64,000 nt of DNA from Lentilactobacillus parafarraginis DSM 18390 = JCM 14109. Lineage in GTDB: Bacteria; Bacillota; Bacilli; Lactobacillales; Lactobacillaceae. Of the stretch, positions 32,039 through 40,845 are shown piece by piece. The stretch's first letter is position 1. Each line of letters starts with the position of its first letter. A model generated the notes under the pieces. That model was given only the letters and a program-made list of their open reading frames with translations, made no database searches and was not told the DNA's origin. The DNA lies in the NCBI RefSeq assembly GCF_001435895.1, contig NZ_AZFZ01000003.1, positions 3,926-67,925 on the forward strand, in the 5' to 3' direction. The position numbers were made by a program, and so were the translations under genes.

Positions 32039-32893
32039 CTAAATATAATGCCCCGCGATGTCCTGATTTTCAAACGCCGGTTGAAACGGTCGCTGGTAGG
32101 CAGCTTCGTACGCGGCAATTTTTTGTTTTTCGTCAATTTGGCGCATCTTATCGGCTACTTCCCGCGGCGTGCCAGTTTGCTGATCGGGAAAGATTGGCGG
32201 TAATATATGAAATGTAAAATCAATTCCGTGGGGGTCATTCTTGGTCGGGGCGTCGACCATCGAAACAAAGCATGACACAATCGGCACGTTGAATTTAACC
32301 GCGTAATGATACGCCCCGCGCTCAGCCGGCCGCGGTTTGCGGTAATTAAACCACATCTCGCGCTCCGGATAAATTAAGATTGACTGCTGATGTGAAAGGG
32401 CCTGCTTCAAAAGGCCGGTAAAGTCGTGCCCCATGTACTGAATGCTGTCACTAATGGGGATGGTGTCCGCGTAGGTCATCAAGAACCCCAGCATGCCGCT
32501 CATTTTTAAGTTCGTCAGCTCAACGACAATCGCCAGATCAGGCTGCTTTAAGGCTGATCGAACTAAGAGGCTGTCAATGGGGCTAAAATGATTGCAGGTA
32601 ATGATTGCCGGCCAACTGACATTGGCGAGGTTTTCAGTTCCCTTCACCTTCATATTGGCGGCGGCCATTTTCGCGGCAACGTTCATCATCGACCGTGCTT
32701 CAGCCCCGCGCCACTGGTACCGATGAGTTTGGCGCAGCGCGAGGTAGTTTTTTAGAACCGCGTGCTGCTGATCAAGGGTCAAAACCGGATCGTGAATTTC
32801 TACTTTATCATTCAATTGACCACGGTTGGCATTGGCTTCAATGTTGGCAATCACTTTGTCACGATCACCAAGTTTTACTGGTGTAAAAGTCAT
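32039..32893 (-). CDS. Lysophospholipid acyltransferase-like protein (PlsC type), A
   Basis: 284 residues. The acyltransferase motif I is NHFSPID (H102, D107, HX4D) and the substrate-binding block reads YPEREMWF with Arg following. No strong membrane helix is seen apart from hydrophobic patches. PlsC-like enzymes transfer acyl groups to lysophosphatidate or other acceptors. Its ATG overlaps the GT8 gene stop (ATGA), so it is the last gene of the acyltransferase-GT8-acyltransferase operon. Given that context its acceptor may be a glycolipid or a sugar polymer rather than lysophosphatidate. Confidence 0.8.
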   Translation of the reverse strand: MTFTPVKLGDRDKVIANIEANANRGQLNDKVEIHDPVLTLDQQHAVLKNYLALRQTHRYQWRGAEARSMMNVAAKMAAANMKVKGTENLANVSWPAIITCNHFSPIDSLLVRSALKQPDLAIVVELTNLKMSGMLGFLMTYADTIPISDSIQYMGHDFTGLLKQALSHQQSILIYPEREMWFNYRKPRPAERGAYHYAVKFNVPIVSCFVSMVDAPTKNDPHGIDFTFHILPPIFPDQQTGTPREVADKMRQIDEKQKIAAYEAAYQRPFQPAFENQDIAGHYI

Positions 32894-33840
32894 AGCGCAA
32901 TTTTTACTCCTTGTTTTGAAATCGCCGCAAAGGTCACCGGCGTCTTGATAATATTCACTGCCAGCGCAATCAAATCTCGTTGATTTTTCTGATCACGTTC
33001 GGTTTCTTGGGGCGTCATCTGGGCAAGGTCGTGTTGAAGTTCTGAATAAAAGCTGGTCTGCTTGGCATATCGCCAGAAATAATCCTGCCGTGGCGCGTCG
33101 GCATATCGCCACGGCTTGGCAAACAGGTTGTAATGAATCAGCCGCGGCGTCACCGTTTTCGGGGTCGTGATCTGCACGTTCCACGACGAATCCAGGTAAC
33201 AAATCCGTTTTCTGGCAATGGCGTTCATGTAATCCTGGTCCGGGGCCAAACTCTTGAAATGATAGCGATTAAGAAGATCAAGAAAATGATCGGCGAAGTG
33301 ACAATCGCGCATTACCTTCAAGTTCATCAGCAGAACCCCCGAGTTAACGTACTTCTGGGAATCAATACCGACCGCCTGATTGGCGTAATCAATGGTTTCC
33401 GGGGTATGACCGATGAAGTAATCCGGAACCGCGCCAATCAAATTTTCCCCTAACGAAACGTCGTACAACTTCGCGATATCATCCAGAATCACCGTATCGG
33501 CGTCTAAATAGATGGCCTTATCCAAATCTGGAAACAGTTCGGCGATAAACAGGCGGAAATAAATCGTGAAGGTGAAGTAGTCGCTGCGCAATTTGTTACC
33601 GCGATCATCAATCGCCTGCTTTAACTGGGCGTTAATCGCCACGAAGCTGATGGTGACGTTGGCTTGCTGGTACGTTTTTAATAGGTCTTGATTTGCCGTA
33701 TTCAAATTATCACAGAGGATAATCAGGTGGTACTGACGGGCTGGATCGGTGTGGGCTGTCAATGACTTTATCGCCACGGCTAGATACGCCGCGTAGTTAT
33801 CATCGACCGCAAAGAACACTGGAACTTCTGATGATGGCAT
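32890..33840 (-). CDS. GT8-family glycosyltransferase A
   Basis: 316 residues with the GT-A fold of family 8. VPVFFAVDDNYAAYLAVAIKS starts the nucleotide-binding part (split at residues 6-25) and the metal-binding DAD is at D113-D115 in YLDADTV. NSGVLLMNL and APDQDYMNA are family hallmarks. It would transfer glucose, galactose or similar from a UDP-sugar. No signal peptide or membrane helix. It sits between two acyltransferase genes in one operon, and its partner GT8 lies across the ABC exporter gene. Confidence 0.88.
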   Translation of the reverse strand: MPSSEVPVFFAVDDNYAAYLAVAIKSLTAHTDPARQYHLIILCDNLNTANQDLLKTYQQANVTISFVAINAQLKQAIDDRGNKLRSDYFTFTIYFRLFIAELFPDLDKAIYLDADTVILDDIAKLYDVSLGENLIGAVPDYFIGHTPETIDYANQAVGIDSQKYVNSGVLLMNLKVMRDCHFADHFLDLLNRYHFKSLAPDQDYMNAIARKRICYLDSSWNVQITTPKTVTPRLIHYNLFAKPWRYADAPRQDYFWRYAKQTSFYSELQHDLAQMTPQETERDQKNQRDLIALAVNIIKTPVTFAAISKQGVKIAL

Positions 33841-33859
33841 TTATATTTCCCCCTCTAAC

Positions 33860-34642
33860 TTACTGCGATGCATCCGGCCGCCGCTGATACTTCGCGTACT
33901 GAACGTTGCTTTGGCGGCTGCGGACAACCATCGCTTGACGAACTTCATCGTGCAATTTTTCCTGGCGGACTTTTCTGGGCAGGGTCAAATCAGGATAGAA
34001 CGGACCATCAAAGTAGATGATCATGCGTGGTTTGGCAAATCCCCTTCGCTGCTGATAAGTTGCCGTCATGGCGTAACTGGCCACGTTGGCCGAAACCGGA
34101 TAGTGAAACGCGCCGTTTGGAAACGGCCGAATTCCGGTGTAGTACGGCCAAACGTGAGCCTCTGGATAAATAAAGACGCGTTGGTGCTGTTTGAGACGAA
34201 CCGTCATCGCCCGTTGAAACTGAATCATCTGTGATAGTTTAGCCGGTAAAATCAGTGCGCCCCCCATCGTCAGCATTTTGCCAACGATTGGAATTCCCAA
34301 GTTTGCAGCTTCGGCGACGGTGTATGCTCGCCGTGGAAGTGCCGCCAACATTGGGATAAAGACGTCACCCAACGGTTGGGTGTGATTGGCAAAAATAAAC
34401 GCGCCATTTTTCCCCTGGGTACGCAAACAGCGTTTATTGCGAAAGGTCACGTGTAAAAACAGGCGACAATAGATCGTCGCAAAGCCAATGCACAAGCCAT
34501 ACACAATCGTTGACACAAAGCGATAAATCCGGTTCGTATGTAACCAAATAAATCCCGGTGGAATTGAGGCTTCCTGATGCTTGGTAAAAATGACATCGTC
34601 GTCCCAATTCTGGTACTGATACGTTTTTCCCGGGCGCCCCAT
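33860..34642 (-). CDS. Acyltransferase of the lysophospholipid acyltransferase family, B
   Basis: 260 residues. A hydrophobic helix (about 44-64) precedes the acyltransferase block. Motif I reads NHTQPLGD, with H87 and D93 separated by five residues where the family has four. The third block is YPEAHVWPYY. It shares layout with the acyltransferase at 32039-32893 (a GAFHYPV or GAYHYAV stretch follows in both). The ATG lies behind GGAGGGGG. First gene of the operon. The changed spacing raises doubt about standard catalysis. Confidence 0.75.
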   Translation of the reverse strand: MGRPGKTYQYQNWDDDVIFTKHQEASIPPGFIWLHTNRIYRFVSTIVYGLCIGFATIYCRLFLHVTFRNKRCLRTQGKNGAFIFANHTQPLGDVFIPMLAALPRRAYTVAEAANLGIPIVGKMLTMGGALILPAKLSQMIQFQRAMTVRLKQHQRVFIYPEAHVWPYYTGIRPFPNGAFHYPVSANVASYAMTATYQQRRGFAKPRMIIYFDGPFYPDLTLPRKVRQEKLHDEVRQAMVVRSRQSNVQYAKYQRRPDASQ

Positions 34643-34846
34643 TCAGTCATCCCCCTCCAAAAACAAGTTCATCACGAACCCATTTTAATTGATAAGTCGT
34701 TCACATGCCAATAATGGGTTAATTTTATCATAGCTGCCCTTAAAATACCGCCATTTTCGGGAAATTGTTGTGCAATTGGAAACAGCTATGCTAGGATACT
34801 TAAGTTAACTCCTTTATTAAAAAATAATTATTCGGGGCCGTTGGTC

Positions 34847-36610
34847 ATGCAAAAACATCAGGCAACAAAGTTTAATTTTAAATCATTTATCCAACTTATC
34901 AACCAAATTCATCCACGATATTGGCAGCTTATTTGCGGGTTCCTACTTGGCGTGCTGGCAACCGGGATGCAGTTAGCCGTGCCGATGTTCGCCAAAACCA
35001 TTATCAATTCAATTGGCCATGCCATCAATCACGGGTTGGTGGCTGGCGTTATCGGGCTGTTTCTTGCCAGCACGCTAATCGGTGCGGCGTCCGGCAGTAT
35101 TCTTGGCTTCTTTGGTGAAGACGTCGTCTACAAGCTCCGAACCCGGCTCTGGCAAAAAATCTTGAATTTACCAGTCACCTACTTTGACCAAACCAAGTCC
35201 GGAGAATTAACGTCCCGACTGGTCAATGACTCCACGCAGGTTAAGGAACTGCTGGCTAATTCCGTACCCCGGACCGCCACGTCAACGATCCAGTTGGTGG
35301 GGGCCCTCATTTTGATGCTCATCATGGACTGGCGGATGACGTTAATCATGTTTATCGCCGTCCCGCTGGTGCTTATCGGCCTCTTGCCAATCATCCGGGC
35401 ATCCCATAAAATTGCTCGGGCTCGCCAAGACGCCCTGGCAGACTTAAACGGAAAGGCCGGCGAAATGTTAGGCGAGGTCCGGCTTGTCAAATCATCCACC
35501 GCCGAACCCCTGGAAAGAAAGGCCGGCAATACCCGGATGGCCCGCCTTTATCACATTGGGTTACGGGAAGCAGTTTACGATTCGATTGCCGGGCCGGTCA
35601 TGGGAATGATCATGATGGCCATGGTGATTGGCGTGTTAGCCTACGGGGCTATTCGGGTTCGCCAAGGCGCCATTGATATTGGCACGTTATTTTCGTTTCT
35701 CATGTATCTGGTCCAGCTCATTGGGCCCTTCACGGTTCTCGGCCAGTTTATGACTGACGTGGCTAAGGCCAGCGGGTCAACAACCCGAATTCAGTCGTTG
35801 CTGCAGGTTAACGAGGAAGACCCGCACACCGGTATTGCCACCAATATATCCGGAAAGACGCTCAGAATGAACGCGGTGAGTTTTTCATACCAGCCAAACA
35901 AACCGATTCTTCACGATGTGTCGTTTGAAGCCGCCCCAAACTCGGTGATTGCCTTTGCCGGGCCGTCCGGTGGCGGGAAATCAACCATTTTCAGCCTACT
36001 CGAGCGCTTTTACGAACCGGACAGCGGATCAATCACAATTGGTGACACCCCCATTAGCTCCCTCAAGCTGGCCGATTGGCGCCGCCAAATTGGCCTGGTT
36101 GGGCAGGACGCCGCCATTATGTCGGGAACCATTCGGTATAATCTCACGTATGGTCTTTCCGACTCATTTTCCGATGACCAATTATGGACCGTCCTGGAGA
36201 TGGCCTACGCGACCGATTTCGTGAAGGCCATGCCCCACCAACTCGATACCGAAGTCGGCGAACGCGGAATCAAAGTTTCCGGCGGCCAACGCCAACGGAT
36301 CGCCATTGCCCGCGCATTTCTCCGGGACCCGAAAATCCTCATGCTGGATGAAGCCACCGCGAGTTTGGATTCCGAATCCGAAATGATGGTCCAGCGCGCC
36401 CTTGATAAATTGATGGTCAACCGAACCACTCTGGTGATTGCTCACCGGTTGAGCACGATTACCGACGCCAACGAGATTTACTTCATCGAAGACGGCCGGG
36501 TGAGTGGGCACGGTACTCACCAGCAATTGGTCGCGACCCATCCCCTGTACCGGGAATACGTTCAAAACCAACTTTCAACCGAAAAAAAGCCGGTCCCCCT
36601 TCAACCATAA
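34847..36610 (+). CDS. ABC multidrug/lipid exporter, half-transporter with fused domains
   Basis: 587 residues: six membrane helices (about 20-310) followed by a nucleotide-binding domain. Walker A is GPSGGGKST (about 371-379, K378), the Q-loop is VGQDAAIMSG, the signature is VSGGQRQRIAIA, Walker B is ILMLDEATASLD and the switch His is in VIAHRLST. This is the BmrA/LmrA/MsbA type, a homodimeric exporter of drugs or lipids. An upstream TTG (34841) is rejected in favour of the ATG at 34847. It is divergent from the acyltransferase/GT8 operon and convergent with the second GT8, so it could flip their product; this is an inference. Confidence 0.9.
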   Translation: MQKHQATKFNFKSFIQLINQIHPRYWQLICGFLLGVLATGMQLAVPMFAKTIINSIGHAINHGLVAGVIGLFLASTLIGAASGSILGFFGEDVVYKLRTRLWQKILNLPVTYFDQTKSGELTSRLVNDSTQVKELLANSVPRTATSTIQLVGALILMLIMDWRMTLIMFIAVPLVLIGLLPIIRASHKIARARQDALADLNGKAGEMLGEVRLVKSSTAEPLERKAGNTRMARLYHIGLREAVYDSIAGPVMGMIMMAMVIGVLAYGAIRVRQGAIDIGTLFSFLMYLVQLIGPFTVLGQFMTDVAKASGSTTRIQSLLQVNEEDPHTGIATNISGKTLRMNAVSFSYQPNKPILHDVSFEAAPNSVIAFAGPSGGGKSTIFSLLERFYEPDSGSITIGDTPISSLKLADWRRQIGLVGQDAAIMSGTIRYNLTYGLSDSFSDDQLWTVLEMAYATDFVKAMPHQLDTEVGERGIKVSGGQRQRIAIARAFLRDPKILMLDEATASLDSESEMMVQRALDKLMVNRTTLVIAHRLSTITDANEIYFIEDGRVSGHGTHQQLVATHPLYREYVQNQLSTEKKPVPLQP

Positions 36611-36665
36611 AGGGCAACTGGATTGACGCTTCCCAATTTGGAAATCGTTAGTCAAGTTGCCCTTT
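36609..36665. terminator. Bidirectional terminator
   Basis: Stem AAAGGGCAACT and AGTTGCCCTTT with inner TTGAC/GTCAA pairing, between the ABC exporter and GT8 B. Confidence 0.85.
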
Positions 36666-36669
36666 TTAA

Positions 36670-37545
36670 TTACTGATTTAATTTGCTAACCGTCGGCGAA
36701 TTCGTTGCAACGGTCGAATGCGCATCCAATTCGTCGATAATGGTCTGATACTCCGCCAAAATATCGTCATAGATGTGCAGATGAAGTTTGGCGTGCATAT
36801 CAGCAACGTCCCATGGTTTAACGGACACGGTATGAATGATCGGCCAAAATGACCAGCGGGTGGAAAAGTGTTGAAAAACCGTGTCGGCCTGCACATCCTG
36901 CTGCTCATTATATCGTTCAGGCGCCAATCGCTTATGATGGGCGAGTTTATTAACCGCCGACTGATCCGGCATAATCATTGGCCGCCGGCGGCAATAGTCG
37001 CGACAACGTTCAAACAAACCGCCTGACCGAATCGCCTTCAAATTCAGTAACAGAACCCCGGAGTTAACGTAGTCAAAAAGCTGCCATTCGTGGTGGAAAA
37101 ACCACCGGCCGTAATGATCAAGCACGCCCACAAATTCGGTGTCCGCTAATGATTGGTGGTAGAAATCTTCAAACGGCTGCCGGCAAACGACGTCGGCATC
37201 CAGGTAGAGAATCCGATCAGAAAATTCCGGAATTAAGTCACTGTACAGCCGCAGCATACTATACGGCGTAAACAGCGTATTAACATTTGCCGTTGGTGGG
37301 TTGGCGTTAAATAAAGCCGTCATATCAATTTTAACCACCGAATGGGCTGGATTTTTGCGCTTGGCAACCCGATCCAGCAGCGCGGCATGCTCATCGGTTA
37401 GGGCGTGAAACTGCCGGTGACGATTTTGCAGCGCCCCGGTTAAAATAAAGATTCGTAATGGTTCTTGAGCATGCTTCGTGAGCGACAAGATTGAAATAAT
37501 CAAGCCGTCAAGCATGTGATCGTCCCCACAATATAAAATGTCCAA
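36670..37545 (-). CDS. GT8-family glycosyltransferase B
   Basis: 291 residues, family 8 glycosyltransferase. The start MDILYCGDD leads the nucleotide-binding strand, the metal site is D116-A-D118 in YLDADVV, and NSGVLLLNL and PDQSAVN follow. It is only distantly similar to GT8 A. The start is TTG behind AAGGG. Monocistronic or read-through partner, convergent with the ABC exporter. It probably adds a hexose to a lipid or protein acceptor; the acceptor is unknown. Confidence 0.87.
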   Translation of the reverse strand: MDILYCGDDHMLDGLIISILSLTKHAQEPLRIFILTGALQNRHRQFHALTDEHAALLDRVAKRKNPAHSVVKIDMTALFNANPPTANVNTLFTPYSMLRLYSDLIPEFSDRILYLDADVVCRQPFEDFYHQSLADTEFVGVLDHYGRWFFHHEWQLFDYVNSGVLLLNLKAIRSGGLFERCRDYCRRRPMIMPDQSAVNKLAHHKRLAPERYNEQQDVQADTVFQHFSTRWSFWPIIHTVSVKPWDVADMHAKLHLHIYDDILAEYQTIIDELDAHSTVATNSPTVSKLNQ

Positions 37546-37640
37546 GCCGTTTCACCCTTCCCCCAAACAGTCACTTCATTGAAAAGTGTGACATATTTGG
37601 TCATAAATGGCAACCAAAGCGCGAAAGAAACCAAGCCGCC

Positions 37641-37679
37641 AAAAAAACGGTTAGCTCCCAGAATATGGGAAGCTAACCG
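37641..37679 (-). terminator. Terminator of gpmA
   Basis: Minus strand CGGTTAGCTTCCC stem with one bulge, followed by seven T, about 35 bases after the stop. Confidence 0.9.
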
Positions 37680-37714
37680 CCCGTTGACCACCATTTTTCT
37701 CGTTGGCTGAAAAA

Positions 37715-38404
37715 TTAGTCCAACTTGGTCTTATTTGTCACGTTCAATTTATCATCAAAATCATAAACAACTGGTTCGCCGGTTGCCATTTCAAGATTCA
37801 TGATATCTTCATCGGAAATGTTTTCGATGTATTTTGAAAGGGCCCGAAGTGAGTTACCGTGGGCGGCGATGATGACGTTCTTGCCGTCTAACAAGAGCGG
37901 AGCAATCTTGTCTTCCCAGTATGGCATTACCCGTCCCAAAGTGACCTTCAAGTTTTCACCGCCGGGAACAATGTGGGGATCCAAGTTGGCATAACGACGG
38001 TCATGAACAGCTGATCCTTCGTCATCAGCACTCAGAAGTGGTGGTAACACATCGTACGAACGACGCCAGATGTGAACCTGTTCGTCACCGTACTTTTCAG
38101 CGGCCTTCTTCTTGTTGTGGCCCTGCAATGCCCCGTAGTGACGCTCGTTCAAACGCCATGTTTTTTCTTCAGGAATCCATAGTTGATCTGAGTATTCCAA
38201 AGCGTAGTGAAGCGTTTTGATGGCCCGAGTCAGAACTGACGTGAACGCATAGTCAAACTGGATGCCGGCCTTCTTGATTAACTTACCAGCATTGATGGCT
38301 TGCTTAACGCCTTCCTCACTTAAATCAACATCTACCCAGCCCGTAAACTGGTTGGAAAGGTTCCATTCACTTTGACCATGACGAATTAAAACAAGTTTTG
38401 CCAA
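37715..38404 (-). CDS. gpmA: 2,3-bisphosphoglycerate-dependent phosphoglycerate mutase
   Basis: 229 residues. Catalyses 3-phosphoglycerate to 2-phosphoglycerate in glycolysis. The catalytic RHGQSEWN is at residues 8-15 with phospho-His, TRAIKTL and [13 protein letters not shown] follow, and the second His is in [10 protein letters not shown] chose TTG at 38404, giving the family-typical [10 protein letters not shown], over an ATG two codons earlier; AAGAGGT is 7 bases before TTG and too near the ATG. Monocistronic. Length matches the family. Confidence 0.97.
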   Translation of the reverse strand: MAKLVLIRHGQSEWNLSNQFTGWVDVDLSEEGVKQAINAGKLIKKAGIQFDYAFTSVLTRAIKTLHYALEYSDQLWIPEEKTWRLNERHYGALQGHNKKKAAEKYGDEQVHIWRRSYDVLPPLLSADDEGSAVHDRRYANLDPHIVPGGENLKVTLGRVMPYWEDKIAPLLLDGKNVIIAAHGNSLRALSKYIENISDEDIMNLEMATGEPVVYDFDDKLNVTNKTKLD

Positions 38405-38493
38405 TATCATTACCTCTTTCTATATCTCTATCAGATTGATTTTACACCAAATCAGAATAATTTTCAGTAGTATTCGTTAATAACAGGCGCCAA

Positions 38494-39549
38494 TTATTTT
38501 TTGGGTGGCTCCTGAGGCGGCTGGATGGTTGGTACCGGCTCGTCGTGGCGCTTCACCCCGAGGATATCGAGGAAGAACGTGAAGATCGGTACCCCGCAGA
38601 TCAGCCCCCAAATGCCGAGAAAATGTTCGCCAACCAGAAGCACGATAAACGTGTAGAAAATTGGCAGGTTGGTTCTTGACGACATGAATTTGGGGTTGAG
38701 TACGTAGGCTTCCAACGCGTGAACAACGATAATGGTGATGATTAAGTAAATCACGTCCCGAAAACCGCCAACCGAGTAGCCCACTAATGACAGCGGCACA
38801 AATGAAATGATGACCCCGGCTACCGGAATCAAGCTCAGGATGAAGACCATCAACGCCAATACGGCCAACTGCGGTAAATGCATCACAGCCACCACAATGG
38901 TTGTCAGAACGGTGTTTACCAGGGCGATAAAGAACTGGGCTTCAATGACAACCCCAAAGGTCGTAACAAACTTTTTGCCAAAGAAGTACAGATCCTGGAA
39001 GAACCAGGCAAAGTCGCTCTGAAGAAACAACCGCGAAAAATTATCCATGGACCGTTTTTCGATTGTGAAAAAGAAACTGAGAATCATCGACAGAAACAGC
39101 GTGACGCCCATTGTTCCAACGCCGGTAATGTATTTCCAAATTAGGGAAACCCCATTCTTCATCTGCGACATGACGTTACTCTGTTTGATGAGTTCATTGA
39201 CCCACTGAAGGGTCGCGTCATCCGGCAAGTTCTGCGGATTCGAGTAGAAATCGACAATGTCCTTGGTGGAGCTGATGGCCTGATCGGCAATCTTGGGAAT
39301 GTAAACCGTAATGGCCAGATATAACCCCAGCAATACCAGCAGATAAACCACGATCACAATCAGCCGTGACGGAATTTTAACCACGCGGCGAATCGCGTTG
39401 GTCAGCTTAACGACCAGCAAGCAAAAAATAAACGTCAGTAGAAACGTGCTCATCATACTGCGGACCAGAAACAGGACAATCACGATAAACGCAAGAACGG
39501 AAAACCGCCTCAACGGCACGTTGTTCACAAACCTTGTCCATGGAGACAA
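38494..39549 (-). CDS. AI-2E family transporter (PerM/YdiK type)
   Basis: 351 residues with about eight membrane helices and a hydrophilic loop of around 60 residues after the third. PxxxGxxxxxxP in the LIPVAGVIISFVP region near residue 245 and LNPKFMSS later are typical. Members were first linked to export of autoinducer-2, but many transport Na+/H+ or small lipids, so the name states a family only. A Pro-rich C-terminal tail is present. The start is TTG behind AAGGGGTGG. Monocistronic. Confidence 0.85.
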   Translation of the reverse strand: MSPWTRFVNNVPLRRFSVLAFIVIVLFLVRSMMSTFLLTFIFCLLVVKLTNAIRRVVKIPSRLIVIVVYLLVLLGLYLAITVYIPKIADQAISSTKDIVDFYSNPQNLPDDATLQWVNELIKQSNVMSQMKNGVSLIWKYITGVGTMGVTLFLSMILSFFFTIEKRSMDNFSRLFLQSDFAWFFQDLYFFGKKFVTTFGVVIEAQFFIALVNTVLTTIVVAVMHLPQLAVLALMVFILSLIPVAGVIISFVPLSLVGYSVGGFRDVIYLIITIIVVHALEAYVLNPKFMSSRTNLPIFYTFIVLLVGEHFLGIWGLICGVPIFTFFLDILGVKRHDEPVPTIQPPQEPPKK

Positions 39550-39655
39550 AAAACCACCACCCCTTCAAAATTCAACTCTCGTCGATAATGGTACACTACC
39601 GGACAGGCGTCTCACAAGCAATTTTAATAATTTTTACGTTCTGACAGTAAACGAA

Positions 39656-39689
39656 AAGAATTCCGGGAATTAATTTTCTCAGAATTCTT
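39656..39689 (-). terminator. Possible terminator of the TPR-like gene
   Basis: AAGAATTC/GAATTCTT stem followed by a T-rich stretch on the minus strand. Confidence 0.5.
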
Positions 39690-39716
39690 CGATCAATGAC
39701 AAATGAATGCCGATTG

Positions 39717-40622
39717 TTAATACTTTTCCTTCACGTACTGGCCAACAGACTCGTTATTGTTATGGGCACCCTTGATGATATTCTTCACATCCTGGTCACT
39801 CATCGCGTTGGAATCGATGCCGGCCGCGCTAATCTCATGACGGGCAGTGTTTACTTGAGCTGCGGTAATTGACTGACCATCAATTTCGTTTTGCTTTGGG
39901 TTCACCGTATATTCGTTTGATCCCTTATAAGCGTCGGCAGCCTTCTGTTCGGATGACGTCAAACTTGCGCTGCTGCTTGGCGCAACGTTCGGTGTGTTTT
40001 GGGTACTGCTGTTAGAAGTTGAGGATTCAAAGTCACTGGAAGAACTGGTTGCCGCAGTCCCGTTCAAAGCGGCGTTATTCTTCGTTTGCAGCTGCTTGGC
40101 CTTGTTATAAATTGTCTTGTAGTAGGTCTGCTTAATGGCGGTATCTGACAAGATCTTGTCCAGCGTACTGTTTGACTGCGCGTAATTGCCCTCGCCGGTT
40201 TCGTTCAGGGCCTGACTGTAGAGCTTATTATACCGCTTGAGATTGCCTTGGATCGTCTTGACTAATTTAAGGCGATCATTTGCCCGGCCCTTCAAGGTTT
40301 CATTGCCATTTTTGGTGGCTACGACCGACTGGTAGCTATTCTTTGCCCCGGCAAATTGCCGTTGATTAAATAAATCATTGGCAGCCATAAAATTCTGCGT
40401 CTGACTCAGTAGCCGGGTCGCTTTTTCATCATTCGGCTTACGCTTCAGCGCGTTGGTATACGCAGTTTCAGCCGCAATATAGCGTTTATTCGAGATTTGA
40501 AGGCTCGCCCGGTCCATGGCATCCGAATATAATTTTTCATTTTGACTGTGACGGGCGTACGCGTAACCACCCACCGATGCCGCAATAACGATGGTGATCA
40601 CTAACCAAATCCACTTTTTCAA
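39717..40622 (-). CDS. Membrane-anchored TPR-like extracytoplasmic protein
   Basis: 301 residues. An N-terminal membrane helix (about 3-22) acts as anchor. Residues 35-180 are helical and carry TPR-like repeats (IAAETAYTNALKRKPND and FAGAKNSYQSVVATKNG). A Ser/Thr/Asn-rich linker follows (about 185-220). The C-terminal domain (about 225-301) ends ESVGQYVKEKY. The TTG at 40622 is chosen because GAGGAGG lies 7 bases upstream; the earlier ATG at 40646 precedes that site. It probably sits on the outside of the membrane and may organise wall assembly. Function unknown. Confidence 0.75.
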   Translation of the reverse strand: MKKWIWLVITIVIAASVGGYAYARHSQNEKLYSDAMDRASLQISNKRYIAAETAYTNALKRKPNDEKATRLLSQTQNFMAANDLFNQRQFAGAKNSYQSVVATKNGNETLKGRANDRLKLVKTIQGNLKRYNKLYSQALNETGEGNYAQSNSTLDKILSDTAIKQTYYKTIYNKAKQLQTKNNAALNGTAATSSSSDFESSTSNSSTQNTPNVAPSSSASLTSSEQKAADAYKGSNEYTVNPKQNEIDGQSITAAQVNTARHEISAAGIDSNAMSDQDVKNIIKGAHNNNESVGQYVKEKY

Positions 40623-40782
40623 ATATAAGCCCTCCTCGGAATTCATTTCGTGTCATCATTATACCATTATCCAAGAAAGGACAAAAACCGTTTGGAAATC
40701 CAGGGGACTATTCCATGGGTGACAAGGCCCATTAAAATCCATTTCCAATGCCGGCTATCCGGTGGCCTACCCCATTCCAACC

Positions 40783-40822
40783 AAAAATAGACGCCCCGGA
40801 AATCAATCATCCGGGCCATCTA
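40783..40822 (-). terminator. Terminator of the dlt operon
   Basis: Minus strand TAGATGGCCCGGA/TCCGGGGCGTCTA stem with two mismatches followed by TTTTT, after dltE. Confidence 0.75.
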
Positions 40823-40845
40823 CTTTCAATGATGCTTCTTAAATT

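Noticed and set aside
36182..36571. 129-codon minus-strand frame within the ABC exporter ATPase domain
   Set aside because: Shadow; the plus strand carries Walker and signature motifs.
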